From Teredinibacter sp. KSP-S5-2 (GTDB taxonomy: Bacteria > Pseudomonadota > Gammaproteobacteria > Pseudomonadales > Cellvibrionaceae): a DNA stretch of 64,000 nt. Location of the stretch: NCBI RefSeq assembly GCF_032773895.1, contig NZ_CP120416.1, positions 1,548,001 through 1,612,000 of the forward strand, given 5' to 3'. The notes below the pieces were generated by a model. It saw only the letters and a program-made list of their open reading frames with translations. It did no database searches and was not told where the DNA came from. Positions 18,868 to 28,168 of this stretch are shown here, one piece after another (within the stretch, counting starts at the first letter, position 1; every line of letters begins with the position of its first letter). A program made the position numbers and the translations under genes.

Positions 18868-19818
18868 ATGCAAATACGTACATTCTTACACACCTTTCTC
18901 CTGGCGGGGTTGACATGCCTAGCCATGCAGGCTGGCGCACAAGGTCAATGCCCCAAAATCTCGTGTGACTGCATGAAATTGCCGGTGGAACCCTGGCAAT
19001 CTATTTGTGCCAATTATGAGAAGAAAATAAAGCAGGCCTGTGCGAAAAATGGTGGAGAGCCAACTACCTATTGCGCGCTTCACGGACCTGATGCAACACC
19101 TTTACCGTTGGCTTTATCTATTCCCAGTGTCGAGGTTATCCCTGTCGAAAATATTGCGGAAACCAATCGTCGCATTGCTTCAATGTATTGGTCTGTGAGG
19201 ACAGATGTGGATTTGGCTGTGGAGCAAGTGGAAAAAGGGCAGCATGTTCGTGCTCAGCAAATCATTAAAGTGGTTGAAGCCAATATCCAGAATTTATTTG
19301 AAAATCAGCACCAGGTCGTTGTTTCCTGGGTTTCCTATGAAGAAGAAAAAAACGCGATTAAAGCATGGCGGGATTATTCCTCTGATACGGAGGAAATGGG
19401 AGGCTACATTGAAAAACGTGCTGCCGATCTCTGGAAGCGTTTTGAGCAAGCTGAAGATGAAACGGTAAAAAAAGTTAACCGTGTGCTTTCGCACAAGCTG
19501 TTGCGTTTGGCTGGAGAAGTCTACGAACAGGCCGCATATGCATATGATGGTGGTGTGCAGTATGAGGAGTCTGCCAAAGTCTGGAGTAAAGCTGCGAGCC
19601 TGACTAAGTTGTTGATAGAGCAGAAGCAGTCGCTAGGAAGCTCCCAGCAGGGAATCGAATATTTTCGTTACCAAGCTGCTGCGCGGTTACATCGAGCCAG
19701 TTACGAATGGTTAATGGAAGAGCAGATGCGGGATGCAAAGAACAGCCTTCAAGAGTCTCAACCCTACATGAAAGAGCCAAGGAGTGTAGACCCGCTTTTG
19801 GTTGAGGACGAAGAGTAA
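18868..19818 (+). CDS. Exported helical protein, not recognised
   Basis: ATG 18868 is chosen because AAGGGGG stands seven bases before it; a TTG at 18847 is in frame but less likely. The 316-residue product has a signal peptide (about 1–24, cleavage after AGA/QG). A cysteine-rich segment follows (SCDC and further single Cys within residues 30–75), then some 200 residues that look entirely helical, with heptad-like charged repeats. No catalytic motif or known domain is evident. A periplasmic or secreted coiled-coil protein is the most that can be said. It is alone, converging with the next gene over a shared terminator. Confidence 0.65.
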   Translation: MQIRTFLHTFLLAGLTCLAMQAGAQGQCPKISCDCMKLPVEPWQSICANYEKKIKQACAKNGGEPTTYCALHGPDATPLPLALSIPSVEVIPVENIAETNRRIASMYWSVRTDVDLAVEQVEKGQHVRAQQIIKVVEANIQNLFENQHQVVVSWVSYEEEKNAIKAWRDYSSDTEEMGGYIEKRAADLWKRFEQAEDETVKKVNRVLSHKLLRLAGEVYEQAAYAYDGGVQYEESAKVWSKAASLTKLLIEQKQSLGSSQQGIEYFRYQAAARLHRASYEWLMEEQMRDAKNSLQESQPYMKEPRSVDPLLVEDEE

Positions 19819-19842
19819 AGAATTCTAGGTTGAAAGAAATAG

Positions 19843-19873
19843 AAAAGAGCCACAAGTATGTGGCTCTTTTTTT
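19843..19873. terminator. Bidirectional rho-independent terminator
   Basis: AAAAGAGCCACA pairs with TGTGGCTCTTTT across an AGTA loop and is followed by more T. It sits between two convergent genes and can serve both. Confidence 0.92.
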
Positions 19874-19878
19874 GAGGA

Positions 19879-20649
19879 TTAAAAATGCATTTGTACTGAA
19901 AGGTAAGGTCCACCAACTTCAATATCTGCTTTGGCTTCACTGCTTTCATCAACAACCAGTTTCATTTGACGGTAACCAATATCAAAACCAAAGTCGAGAC
20001 CAAGGCCATCGGTTAAGTAACCAATTCGTACATCAAGATCAGTAAATTCATTATCGCCAATACTTAAAAAGTTTCCGTGACCACCAGCGTACCAACCTGT
20101 AAAAGGTAGATCGAATTGCCCTTTAAGGTAAAGCATGGGAACCACACCGTCGAACTCCACTTCTTCTACATCCTGGTGGGTTGAAACCCGGGCATAACCA
20201 TCAAGCGCACGTGCGGTTAAACCTAAATCGATGGATATGTAATTATCCAGAATTTCATAGTACAGAGTGGCGTCAGTGTGACTGAAGTCGACTTCAGTAT
20301 TTACGTAGCCGTCCGCAGGAACAATAAATTCTGATGAGTCTGGGTCCAAGTCAACCACGGTTCCGGCAAGGTTATTTGTTTCGCCTTCTAATTTCAAGGC
20401 TGAATGCATCAGTTTGATATTCGGGATAACGGGAACGGGATGTTCAAGTGCTACGTAGAAAAATGTATTTGCTTCAGCATCCACTCCCAAATCATCAGCA
20501 TCCAGTGGCTGAGCTGATTCAGTTGTCTCACCAATTTCACCGTTCAATTCTGTGCCCCAAACTCCACCGCCAGCGTATATACCGACGATATCGGCAAAAG
20601 CGCTTCCTGTCGTCAAAAGTAACGTTGAGCCAATAATGAGTTTCTTCAT
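19879..20649 (-). CDS. TIGR04219-type outer-membrane beta-barrel protein
   Basis: The 256-residue product has a signal peptide (MKKLIIGSTLLLTTGSAFA) and then DIVGIYAGGGVW, the opening of the small barrel family known as TIGR04219. Alternating strands follow, with the periodic aromatic pattern ending in YLSVQMHF, a typical outer-membrane terminal strand. Members occur in many marine gammaproteobacteria and have no assigned function. It stands alone, with a terminator directly behind it. Confidence 0.78.
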   Translation of the reverse strand: MKKLIIGSTLLLTTGSAFADIVGIYAGGGVWGTELNGEIGETTESAQPLDADDLGVDAEANTFFYVALEHPVPVIPNIKLMHSALKLEGETNNLAGTVVDLDPDSSEFIVPADGYVNTEVDFSHTDATLYYEILDNYISIDLGLTARALDGYARVSTHQDVEEVEFDGVVPMLYLKGQFDLPFTGWYAGGHGNFLSIGDNEFTDLDVRIGYLTDGLGLDFGFDIGYRQMKLVVDESSEAKADIEVGGPYLSVQMHF

Positions 20650-20740
20650 GTGTTTATTCCCCCAGGGTGCAGTCGGTATTTATTTTAAGCAAAAGCTTAT
20701 CGTGACTATATATAGCAGATATTAATGTAAATTAATGTAT

Positions 20741-21625
20741 CTAATTTGTCGGATTATTTGAACTCTCGCATAATAATTCAAAAAATGCGCGAGCTGCATT
20801 TCCAAGCGAACGTTTTTTATGGGTAATAATACCGAGCTCTCTTGCAATCGAAACTCCCGGTACGTTTAAGCAGATTAACTGCTCATCCACCATTTTTTTT
20901 GGTAATAAACTCCAGCCTAATCCTACAGACACCATCATTTTAATTGTTTCCAGATAGTTCGTTGTCATATTGAGCGTTAAAGGCAGGTTGGCGTTATCAA
21001 AACATTCTTTTAATAATCGTCCGGTAAATGTTGCCAAGCTCGGCAGTATAGCTGTTTCGTTACTTAGCTCTTTGAGAGTAACGGATTTTTTATTCGCTAA
21101 GTGATGCCCTTGGCCCACAACAAAAACCAGTGGATCATGCCACAGTAAATGATCTTGCAAGGGTTCTTCGATAATCGGAGCCAGTGTCACAATCGCCAGT
21201 TCACATTCACCCTTGGCGACTTTGAAATGCGCTTGTTCCGAGTCTAAAAAATCAAATTGTAAATTTACTTCCTTATGAGCGGCGGCAAATTTTCTTAATA
21301 CCGGTGGTAAGTGGTGCAAGCCAATGTGGTGGCTGGTGGCCACGCGTAGTGTTCCAACAATTTCACCGGAAAGTTCAAGGATTGAGCGTTTGGTTGTCTC
21401 AATACTTCGCATAATGCTTTGTGCTTCGGGTAACAATACCTGTCCCGCTTCGGTGAGCATGGTTTCGCGTCCCAGTCGATCAAACAGGCTGTGATTAAGT
21501 TCGTTTTCCAGGGCTGCGATGCGTTTACTTACCGCAGGCTGGGTAAGAAACAGCTCTTCTGCGGCCTTAGAGAAGGAGCCATGTTTTGCGACTGAGATAA
21601 ACGCTTTAAGTGAATCTGTGTCCAT
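20741..21625 (-). CDS. LysR-type regulator divergent from leuC
   Basis: The 294-residue protein has the LysR winged helix-turn-helix at 1–60 (DTDSLKAFISVAKHGSFSKAAEELFLTQPAVSKRI) and a substrate-binding effector domain from about 90. A LysR regulator holds the same place beside leuC in Pseudomonas. The divergent promoter region carries a dyad of LysR type at 21671–21685. Control of leuCDB and of its own gene is therefore likely, although the inducer is unknown. In enteric bacteria LeuO is a LysR relative beside leu genes, but direct orthology is not claimed. Confidence 0.88.
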   Translation of the reverse strand: MDTDSLKAFISVAKHGSFSKAAEELFLTQPAVSKRIAALENELNHSLFDRLGRETMLTEAGQVLLPEAQSIMRSIETTKRSILELSGEIVGTLRVATSHHIGLHHLPPVLRKFAAAHKEVNLQFDFLDSEQAHFKVAKGECELAIVTLAPIIEEPLQDHLLWHDPLVFVVGQGHHLANKKSVTLKELSNETAILPSLATFTGRLLKECFDNANLPLTLNMTTNYLETIKMMVSVGLGWSLLPKKMVDEQLICLNVPGVSIARELGIITHKKRSLGNAARAFFELLCESSNNPTN

Positions 21626-21670
21626 GAAGAGTAAACGGCTGAGTAGGGGATTTCATTTCATAGTTTATCT

Positions 21671-21685
21671 ATTCCGTTAGGGAAT
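21671..21685. promoter_or_regulatory. LysR-type operator (ATTCC-N5-GGAAT)
   Basis: The perfect dyad ATTCC GTTAG GGAAT contains the T-N11-A motif used by LysR regulators. It is centred between the divergent lysR gene (start 21625) and leuC (start 21782), where an activation site would be expected. Confidence 0.65.
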
Positions 21686-21781
21686 GCAATTTATAAAAAT
21701 AATGAATTTGAGTTATTTGTTCCTGGCTTTTAGAATACGCACTTCTAAAAAAAACTTAATGGAGAGATCTGGAAGAGGCAT

Positions 21782-23200
21782 ATGGCTGGAAAAACTCTGT
21801 ATGACAAGCTTTGGGATGCACACCTGGTCAGCGAACGAGATGACGGGTCTGCACTTATCTATATTGATCGCCACATTGTGCATGAGGTGACTTCTCCGCA
21901 GGCGTTTGAAGGTTTGCGCCTGGCTGGGCGTCAACCCTGGAGAGCGGATAGCGTTTTGGCTACACCTGACCATAATGTTCCCACGACATCGAAAGAGCGT
22001 GCTTCTGGCGTAGATGGTATTGCCGATCCGATTTCCAAAATCCAGGTAAAAACTTTGGATGAAAACTGTGATGAACTGGGCATTACGGAGTTCAAAATTA
22101 ACGACCGACGACAGGGCATTGTCCATGTTGTTGGTCCGGAATCCGGTGCTTGTCTACCGGGAATGACGATTGTTTGTGGTGACTCCCATACCTCAACCAA
22201 TGGCGCGCTTGGTGCGCTGTCGTTTGGAATTGGTACAAGTGAAGTAGAGCATGTGCTGGCGACACAATGTATTGTTGCCAAGAAAATGAAAAGCATGTTG
22301 GTGCGAGTGGACGGTCAGCTAGGTAAAGGTGTCACGCCAAAAGACGTAATACTTGCCATTATCGGCAAGATTGGTACAGCCGGTGGTACTGGTTTCGCCA
22401 TTGAATTCGGCGGTGACGTTTTCCGCAGTATGTCGATGGAAGGGCGTTTAACGGTATGTAATATGGCCATTGAGGCTGGTGCGCGTGCCGGTATGGTCGC
22501 CGTGGATGACATTACCATTAACTATGTTAAAGGCCGTACTTTTGCGCCGAAGGCAGATCAGTGGGCTCAGGCGGAAGCGTCCTGGCGTGAACTGGTCAGC
22601 GATACTGATGCGCAATTCGATAAAGTGGTCGAGCTGAAAGCAGAAGAAATCGAACCGCAGGTAACCTGGGGAACTTCCCCTGAGATGGTGCTCCCGGTTA
22701 CAGCTCAGGTGCCAAATCCCGCTGATGAATCTGACCCGGTTAAAAAGAGTGGTATTGAGCGAGCGCTACAGTACATGGGCTTGAAAGCCAATCAGGATAT
22801 TAAAAGTATTCCCGTAGACCGAGTGTTTATTGGTTCGTGCACTAACTCGCGTATTGAAGATATTCGTGCAGCAGCAGAAGTTGTAAAAGGCCGTAAAAAG
22901 GCCGACTCTGTGAAAGAAGTCATTGTGGTACCGGGGTCCGGTGTTGTAAAAGAAGCGGCGGAAAAAGAAGGTCTGCATCAGGTGTTTATTGATGCGGGGA
23001 TGGAATGGCGTGAACCGGGTTGTTCTATGTGTTTGGCGATGAATGCAGATAAGTTGGGTCAAGGGGAGCACTGTGCTTCTACCTCGAACCGTAACTTTGA
23101 AGGTCGACAAGGCTTTGGTGGGAGAACTCACCTGGTAAGCCCTGCGATGGCAGCTGCAGCAGCAATTGCAGGTCATTTTGTCGATGTGCGAGAGTTTTAA
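21782..23200 (+). CDS. leuC: LeuC, isopropylmalate isomerase large subunit
   Basis: LeuC with LeuD isomerises 2-isopropylmalate to 3-isopropylmalate in leucine synthesis. The 472-residue aconitase-fold subunit has the three cysteines that bind the 4Fe-4S cluster: C353 (IGSCTNSR), C414 and C417 (GCSMC). [12 protein letters not shown] and the surrounding blocks are also standard. The ribosome site GGAAGAGG precedes ATG. It opens the leuC–leuD–leuB–asd cluster, with 24 bases to leuD. Confidence 0.98.
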   Translation: MAGKTLYDKLWDAHLVSERDDGSALIYIDRHIVHEVTSPQAFEGLRLAGRQPWRADSVLATPDHNVPTTSKERASGVDGIADPISKIQVKTLDENCDELGITEFKINDRRQGIVHVVGPESGACLPGMTIVCGDSHTSTNGALGALSFGIGTSEVEHVLATQCIVAKKMKSMLVRVDGQLGKGVTPKDVILAIIGKIGTAGGTGFAIEFGGDVFRSMSMEGRLTVCNMAIEAGARAGMVAVDDITINYVKGRTFAPKADQWAQAEASWRELVSDTDAQFDKVVELKAEEIEPQVTWGTSPEMVLPVTAQVPNPADESDPVKKSGIERALQYMGLKANQDIKSIPVDRVFIGSCTNSRIEDIRAAAEVVKGRKKADSVKEVIVVPGSGVVKEAAEKEGLHQVFIDAGMEWREPGCSMCLAMNADKLGQGEHCASTSNRNFEGRQGFGGRTHLVSPAMAAAAAIAGHFVDVREF

Positions 23201-23224
23201 TCAGCCAAGTAAAGGTATATAGCA

Positions 23225-23872
23225 ATGAAAAGTTTTACTCAACATACTGGCCTGGCTGCTCCAATGGACCGGGCAAATGTGGATACAGATCTGATTATCC
23301 CGAAGCAATTTCTAAAATCGATCAAGCGAACAGGTTTCGGCCCTAACTTATTCGATGAACTGCGTTATCTTGATACGGGCGAGCCGGGAATGGACAATAG
23401 CAATCGTCCATTAAATGAAGAGTTCCCGCTTAATTTTTCTCGCTATCAGGGTGCGAGTGTCTTGCTTGCAAGAGAAAATTTTGGTTGTGGTTCAAGCCGG
23501 GAGCATGCTCCCTGGGCGCTGGATGAATATGGTTTTCGTGCCATCATTGCTCCCAGTTTTGCCGATATTTTTTATAACAACTGTTTTAAAAATGGCTTGT
23601 TACCAATCGTGCTGGCTGATGATATTGTTGAAGGATTGTTCCAGGAAATGTATGCGACCGAAGGGTATTCGCTTACGATCGACCTGGAAGCACAGCAAGT
23701 GGTGACACCATCTGGTGCTGCACACAGCTTCGATATCGACGAATTTAGAAAGCATTGTTTATTAAATGGTTTTGATGACATTAGCCTGACGCTACAGGAT
23801 GCAGATAAAATCAAAATCTATGAAGAGCAACGTAAGCAAACGGCTCCCTGGCTGTTTAACACGATTTCCTAA
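23225..23872 (+). CDS. leuD: LeuD, isopropylmalate isomerase small subunit
   Basis: LeuD supplies the mobile swivelling domain of the isomerase. The 215-residue length is normal. The motif [14 protein letters not shown] binds substrate and [16 protein letters not shown] follows as in the family. Its start at 23225 comes 24 bases after leuC and its stop 23 bases before leuB, so the genes are co-transcribed. Confidence 0.98.
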   Translation: MKSFTQHTGLAAPMDRANVDTDLIIPKQFLKSIKRTGFGPNLFDELRYLDTGEPGMDNSNRPLNEEFPLNFSRYQGASVLLARENFGCGSSREHAPWALDEYGFRAIIAPSFADIFYNNCFKNGLLPIVLADDIVEGLFQEMYATEGYSLTIDLEAQQVVTPSGAAHSFDIDEFRKHCLLNGFDDISLTLQDADKIKIYEEQRKQTAPWLFNTIS

Positions 23873-23895
23873 TTGGTGTTATAGAGGAAACTACC

Positions 23896-24978
23896 TTGAC
23901 TAAAAAAATTGTTTTATTAGCGGGCGATGGTATTGGCCCGGAAATTATGACCGAAGCGGTAAAGGTACTTAAAGCCGTAAGTGAAAAGCACAAAATCAGC
24001 TTTAAGTTTCAGGAAGACTTTATCGGCGGCTGTGCGATTGATGAGTACGGTGTGCCTCTTGCCAATTCAACATTGGAAAAGTGTAAAGCGGCCGATGCAG
24101 TTTTAATGGGCGCTGTTGGTGGTCCGAAATGGGATAATCTTGATTCTGCTATTCGTCCGGAAAAAGGGTTGTTGAAAATCCGCTACGAAATGGGTTTGTA
24201 CGCCAATCTTCGTCCAGCAATTTTGTATCCACAGCTGGCTGAAGCGTCCACGTTGAAGTCTGAGATCGTGGCGGGTTTGGACATACTGATTGTTCGCGAG
24301 CTTACCGGCGGTATTTATTTTGGTGAGCCTCGTGGTATTCGTTTGCTCGACAACGGTGAGCGCCAGGGCTATAACACCTATGTGTATTCGGAGTCTGAAA
24401 TCGAGCGCATAGGCCGTACTGCTTTTGAAATGGCGCGTAAGCGTAGCGGTAAAGTGTGCTCGGTGGATAAAGCCAATGTATTGGAAGCAACCGTCTTATG
24501 GCGTGAGATTATCCAGTCTCTTGCGAAAGAATATCCGGATGTTGAGTTGTCCCATATGTATGTGGATAACGCGGCGATGCAGTTGGTAAGGGCGCCCAAG
24601 CAGTTTGATGTCATTGTAACGGGTAACATGTTTGGCGATATTCTTTCTGATACGGCTGCCATGCTTACCGGTTCCATTGGGATGCTGCCGTCCGCATCGC
24701 TTAACGCAGAAGGTAAAGGGTTGTATGAACCGGTACACGGTTCCGCGCCAGATATTGCAGGGCAAAACATTGCCAACCCTTTGGCAACTATTTTGTCTGC
24801 AGCCATGATGTTGAAGTACTCGCTGGATGAGCCAGAAGCGGCTGCCACGATTGAAAACGCAGTTGGTGCTGTCCTAGATCAAGGTCTAAGATCGGCTGAT
24901 ATATATTCTGAAGGCGCAACAAAAGCAACCACCTCAGAAATGGGGGACGCTGTCGTCGCGGCAGTAAACAACGCGTAA
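23896..24978 (+). CDS. leuB: LeuB, 3-isopropylmalate dehydrogenase
   Basis: LeuB oxidises and decarboxylates 3-isopropylmalate with NAD to the keto acid that yields leucine. The 360-residue protein has [12 protein letters not shown] at the start, [14 protein letters not shown] in the active site, and [24 protein letters not shown] in the dimer and metal region. The start codon is TTG at 23896, supported by GAGGAAA eight bases ahead and by the strict family start. It follows leuD by 23 bases. Confidence 0.97.
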   Translation: MTKKIVLLAGDGIGPEIMTEAVKVLKAVSEKHKISFKFQEDFIGGCAIDEYGVPLANSTLEKCKAADAVLMGAVGGPKWDNLDSAIRPEKGLLKIRYEMGLYANLRPAILYPQLAEASTLKSEIVAGLDILIVRELTGGIYFGEPRGIRLLDNGERQGYNTYVYSESEIERIGRTAFEMARKRSGKVCSVDKANVLEATVLWREIIQSLAKEYPDVELSHMYVDNAAMQLVRAPKQFDVIVTGNMFGDILSDTAAMLTGSIGMLPSASLNAEGKGLYEPVHGSAPDIAGQNIANPLATILSAAMMLKYSLDEPEAAATIENAVGAVLDQGLRSADIYSEGATKATTSEMGDAVVAAVNNA

Positions 24979-25029
24979 TTATTTTTAAACACGCAATGAA
25001 ATATTCATTTATTGGATAGGGTAAAGAAA

Positions 25030-26136
25030 ATGAAAGTAGGTTTTGTAGGTTGGCGAGGTATGGTCGGCTCGGTATTAATGGGTCGCATGCTGGAAGAAAA
25101 CGATTTTCGTGATATAGAGCCAGTCTTTTTCACGACATCCAATGTCGGTGGCCAGGGGCCAGACATTGGCGTGGACATTCCCCCGCTTAAAGATGCATAC
25201 GATCTGGAAGAGCTAAAACAGCTGGACGCCATCATTTCATGTCAAGGTGGTGGTTATACCGGTAAAGTGTTCGCAGAATTGCGTAATGCTGGCTGGGATG
25301 GTTACTGGATTGATGCGGCATCTTCACTGCGTATGGCTGATGATGCGCTTATTATTCTTGACCCTGTAAACGATTCTGTCATCCGTGATGGTTTAGCCAA
25401 AGGTGTGAAAAACTACATTGGCGGTAACTGTACTGTTAGCTTGATGCTAATGGGCTTGGGCGGTTTGTTCCAGCAAGGGTTGGTTGAGTGGGTAACTGCT
25501 ATGACTTACCAGGCTGCCAGTGGTGCCGGTGCACAAAATATGCGTGAGTTGATCACGCAAATGGGACAAATTCGTGATGCTGTTGCGCCTGAGTTAGCTG
25601 ATCCTGCTTCAGCTATTCTGGATATCGACCGTAAAGTCGCATCCGCGATGCGCAATGATTTGTTGATTGATAATTTCGGTGCACCATTGGCTGGTAGCTT
25701 GTTGCCTTATATCGATTCTCAATTGGAAAGCGGGCAAAGCCGTGAGGAGTGGAAAGGGGAAGTTGAAACAAACAAAATCCTTGGTTCTTCTGCTAACCCG
25801 GTTCCTGTAGACGGTATCTGTGTTCGAATCGGTGCAATGCGTTGTCATAGTCAGGCGCTAACCATCAAGCTGAAAAAAGATATCCCGCTTGACGAAGTAT
25901 CTGACATTATTGCCAAAGCGAATGACTGGGTGAAGGTTGTTCCTAACGATCGTGATGTGACCTTGCAAGAGCTTACGCCAACGAAAGTAACAGGCACGCT
26001 ATCTATTCCTGTTGGCCGTTTACGTAAGATGTCTATGGGCCCCGAGTACTTGTCTGCGTTTACCGTAGGTGATCAATTGTTGTGGGGTGCCGCTGAGCCA
26101 CTTCGCAGAATGTTAAGAATCCTAAAAGAATCATAA
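25030..26136 (+). CDS. asd: Asd, aspartate-semialdehyde dehydrogenase
   Basis: Asd reduces aspartyl phosphate to aspartate semialdehyde, the branch point to lysine, diaminopimelate, threonine and methionine. The 368-residue protein begins [20 protein letters not shown] and has the catalytic cysteine in [15 protein letters not shown], as in the proteobacterial class. ATG 25030 matches the family start; a TTG six codons earlier is in frame but extends beyond it. It is 51 bases after leuB and is followed by a strong terminator, closing the cluster. Confidence 0.97.
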   Translation: MKVGFVGWRGMVGSVLMGRMLEENDFRDIEPVFFTTSNVGGQGPDIGVDIPPLKDAYDLEELKQLDAIISCQGGGYTGKVFAELRNAGWDGYWIDAASSLRMADDALIILDPVNDSVIRDGLAKGVKNYIGGNCTVSLMLMGLGGLFQQGLVEWVTAMTYQAASGAGAQNMRELITQMGQIRDAVAPELADPASAILDIDRKVASAMRNDLLIDNFGAPLAGSLLPYIDSQLESGQSREEWKGEVETNKILGSSANPVPVDGICVRIGAMRCHSQALTIKLKKDIPLDEVSDIIAKANDWVKVVPNDRDVTLQELTPTKVTGTLSIPVGRLRKMSMGPEYLSAFTVGDQLLWGAAEPLRRMLRILKES

Positions 26137-26160
26137 TCAGCAATGGTTGTGTGAATACCC

Positions 26161-26189
26161 AAAAGGCGAGCTTAGGCTCGCCTTTTTTT
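26161..26189 (+). terminator. Rho-independent terminator after asd
   Basis: AAAAGGCGAGC, a TTAG loop, GCTCGCC and seven T form a strong hairpin 25 bases after the asd stop. Confidence 0.94.
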
Positions 26190-26375
26190 GTGCTTAAAAA
26201 ATATTAAGAGAAAAGTTGAAGCGGGTGGTGGAAACGGATTGTTGTTCTTTGTATTTAGGTTTATAAAATAACGGATCTATGTGAATGAGAAAAATCTTCA
26301 GTGTTTTAAATGACAATTAATCTCAAATGAGATGTTATTTCCTTTCGCGTTACCAGATGAAAATGGGGGTGTTCT

Positions 26376-26945
26376 ATGGTGTATTTTATTGTTGGAATGG
26401 TTTTGTTTTTTGGGGTTCATCTTGTGCCCAACATGGGGAATGTGAGAAATAATCTAATCAGCAAGTATGGCGAAAATGGCTATGCAGGAGCGTATGCATT
26501 AATTGCGTTAATCGGGTTGGTTTTATATAGCATAGGGTATGCAAAAGCCGAATTTGTTTTTATCTATGAGCCATCAGCCCTTATCAAACAGTTTACTATG
26601 GTGTTGATGTTTTTCTCGATATTTTTTCTTGTTGCTATGTTTGCTCCAAATAATATTGGGCAAAAGGTCAGGCATCCGATGTTGATTGCAGTAATAATAT
26701 GGGGTATTGCCCATTGTGTTGCAAATGGTGATTTGTGGTCGCTTGTTTTCTTTTTCGGTTTTGTTGTGTTTTCAATATTCAAAATTGTTTCTTTGAATAA
26801 GCGAAATAAACCGCCTGTTAAAAAAAGTATCCCTTGGCGAAATGATTTTATTGTTTTTGTAATCGCTTGCGTGGCGTATGGTGTGGAAGCGTATTTTCAT
26901 CAGTATATATCGGGTATGCCGGTTTGGTATTTGTTCGGCGCATAA
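26376..26945 (+). CDS. NnrU-family integral membrane protein
   Basis: The 189-residue protein has five or six hydrophobic helices and the opening HLVPNMGNVRNNLISKYGENGYAGAYALIALIG, which is diagnostic of the NnrU family (PF07298). NnrU was first linked to nitric-oxide and nitrite reductase operons, and the later-described members act in other membrane or carotenoid-isomerase-like contexts; no denitrification genes are present here. It heads the low-GC accessory block between asd and fimV. Its real role here is unknown. Confidence 0.8.
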   Translation: MVYFIVGMVLFFGVHLVPNMGNVRNNLISKYGENGYAGAYALIALIGLVLYSIGYAKAEFVFIYEPSALIKQFTMVLMFFSIFFLVAMFAPNNIGQKVRHPMLIAVIIWGIAHCVANGDLWSLVFFFGFVVFSIFKIVSLNKRNKPPVKKSIPWRNDFIVFVIACVAYGVEAYFHQYISGMPVWYLFGA

Positions 26946-26953
26946 TTGGGGTT

Positions 26954-27310
26954 ATGGGTAAGTTAATTCTATTGGCGTTGCTGTGTGCTTTTCCGGTGCT
27001 TATGACTAATCCTGTTTTTGGCTACAACCGAGTTTATCGGTCAGTCTTATCGAAATCTCCAATAAGTGAAGATTATGTTCGTGTTGACGGGAGAGGGAAT
27101 CAGGGAGATATGTATTTGATAGAGTCCGGAACCCTCTATTTGAAGATAGAATTAATTGGCTTGTATCCGTTGTGGCAAGAAGTTAAACAGTTTGAGTGGG
27201 ATGATGATGAAATTCGCATGCTTCTACACAGGAACCCAGAGTTGAAAGAATTTTTTCCTGATGAAGGAAAGCAATGTGGAGGTGTTGCTTGGTTGTGTCA
27301 AAAGGAATAG
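26954..27310 (+). CDS. Small exported protein, not recognised
   Basis: The start is set at ATG 26954, eight bases after the NnrU stop; the frame extends upstream into that gene, but only this ATG gives a clean signal peptide (LILLALLCAFPVLMTNPVFG). The product has 118 residues. The mature part is mixed alpha/beta with acidic patches (EWDDDEIRM) and two cysteines near the end (QCGGVAWLC) that could form a disulfide. Close spacing suggests co-transcription with the NnrU-like gene. No family is recognised. Confidence 0.55.
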   Translation: MGKLILLALLCAFPVLMTNPVFGYNRVYRSVLSKSPISEDYVRVDGRGNQGDMYLIESGTLYLKIELIGLYPLWQEVKQFEWDDDEIRMLLHRNPELKEFFPDEGKQCGGVAWLCQKE

Positions 27311-27390
27311 CTTTTAAGGCCTCTTCGTTACACTAGGTATGGCGGGAAAAAAGCCTTCAGTTGTTAGTTGATGGGTATGGCTGTTAATAA

Positions 27391-27717
27391 GTGAATGACA
27401 TGAAAATAAAAGTATTGTCTATAGTTTGTTTTGTTCAGTTGTTGGTTATTGTTTTTGGTTGTATCTATGTTTTTCTTTTACGAAAATCGGTGGATAATTA
27501 TCAGTTGACGACTCTAAAAGATAAGGTTTTAGTGGATGTACTGCTCATTCAGAGGTATTACCTTGATCCTGAGGAATTTGAAAAAGAATATAAGTGTGAA
27601 ATTTTTAGGGGGTATGATGAGTATAAGCTTCAACTAAATATTATGAATGTAGATAATGAACATAAGGGTTATATAGAGCATAGCTTTAACAAGTATGGTG
27701 TGTCCTGTGATCAATAG
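27391..27717 (+). CDS. Small single-helix membrane protein, not recognised
   Basis: The 108-residue frame begins with GTG at 27391, with ATG three codons later as the alternative; neither has a strong ribosome site. One N-terminal hydrophobic helix (about 6–29) is followed by a polar, charged domain with two cysteines, suggesting an inner-membrane anchor with a periplasmic domain. Codon use is AT-rich like its neighbours. It may be a real lineage-specific gene, but the sequence alone does not prove it. Confidence 0.4.
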   Translation: MNDMKIKVLSIVCFVQLLVIVFGCIYVFLLRKSVDNYQLTTLKDKVLVDVLLIQRYYLDPEEFEKEYKCEIFRGYDEYKLQLNIMNVDNEHKGYIEHSFNKYGVSCDQ

Positions 27718-27728
27718 TATAGTCTATA

Positions 27729-27998
27729 TTAATCTGTCATTGGGTTGACATCATCATCACGTTTTAAACTCTTGGCTAAGCCAACGAGTGATGCACCTAT
27801 CCAGAATATTTCAATCACAAAGCTTGCTAAATTAAAGTTGTAGCAGAGGCTGATCATGAGCAGTATTGCCCCGGCTAGGTTCATCAGGTTGTAGCTAAGG
27901 TCTTTAGATGCAATTTTTTCGAGCTGTAACAGAAAAAAGGCACCAACCACCAGTGTAGTGCCGGTCATTCCTATAAAATCAAAGAGTAGGTCGAGCAA
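27729..27998 (-). CDS. CBU_0592-like small membrane protein
   Basis: The 89-residue protein has three hydrophobic helices and begins LLFDFIGMTGTTLVVGAFFLLQLEK, with a later NLMNLAGAILLMISL. This matches the short CBU_0592-type membrane family found widely in proteobacteria. The predicted start is TTG at 27998, supported by GAGG eight bases upstream; the internal ATG would remove half of the first helix. Function is unknown. Confidence 0.65.
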   Translation of the reverse strand: MLDLLFDFIGMTGTTLVVGAFFLLQLEKIASKDLSYNLMNLAGAILLMISLCYNFNLASFVIEIFWIGASLVGLAKSLKRDDDVNPMTD

Positions 27999-28069
27999 GT
28001 GATAACCTCAGGTAGGGAAAAGTAAACACCTAGTCTAGCAAAAAGTGTGGTTAGTACAAGCACTTAGGT

Positions 28070-28144
28070 ATGCAATTTTTAACTTGTGTTGTTATTGCTT
28101 TGGGTTTTATTGGTTGTGCTAATGAATATGAAATGTGGAGCTAA
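28070..28144 (+). CDS. Possible 24-residue lipoprotein
   Basis: An ATG…TAA frame encodes a short hydrophobic stretch ending in FIGC, which resembles a lipobox, then eight residues (ANEYEMWS). Its stop lies within a strong hairpin (28135–28160). Small lysis or entericidin-like lipoproteins have such a design. Against it, the N-terminus lacks a positive charge and the ribosome site is poor, so this is only a candidate. Confidence 0.22.
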   Translation: MQFLTCVVIALGFIGCANEYEMWS

Positions 28145-28160
28145 TTGCTATTAGCTCCAC
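28135..28160. terminator. 11-bp perfect hairpin after the esterase gene
   Basis: GTGGAGCTAAT (28135–28145) is exactly complementary to 28150–28160 with a four-base loop. It lies eight bases beyond the esterase stop. The T-rich stretch after it on the reverse strand is weak, so it is a probable rather than classical terminator. Confidence 0.6.
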
Positions 28161-28168
28161 TGAGGTTT

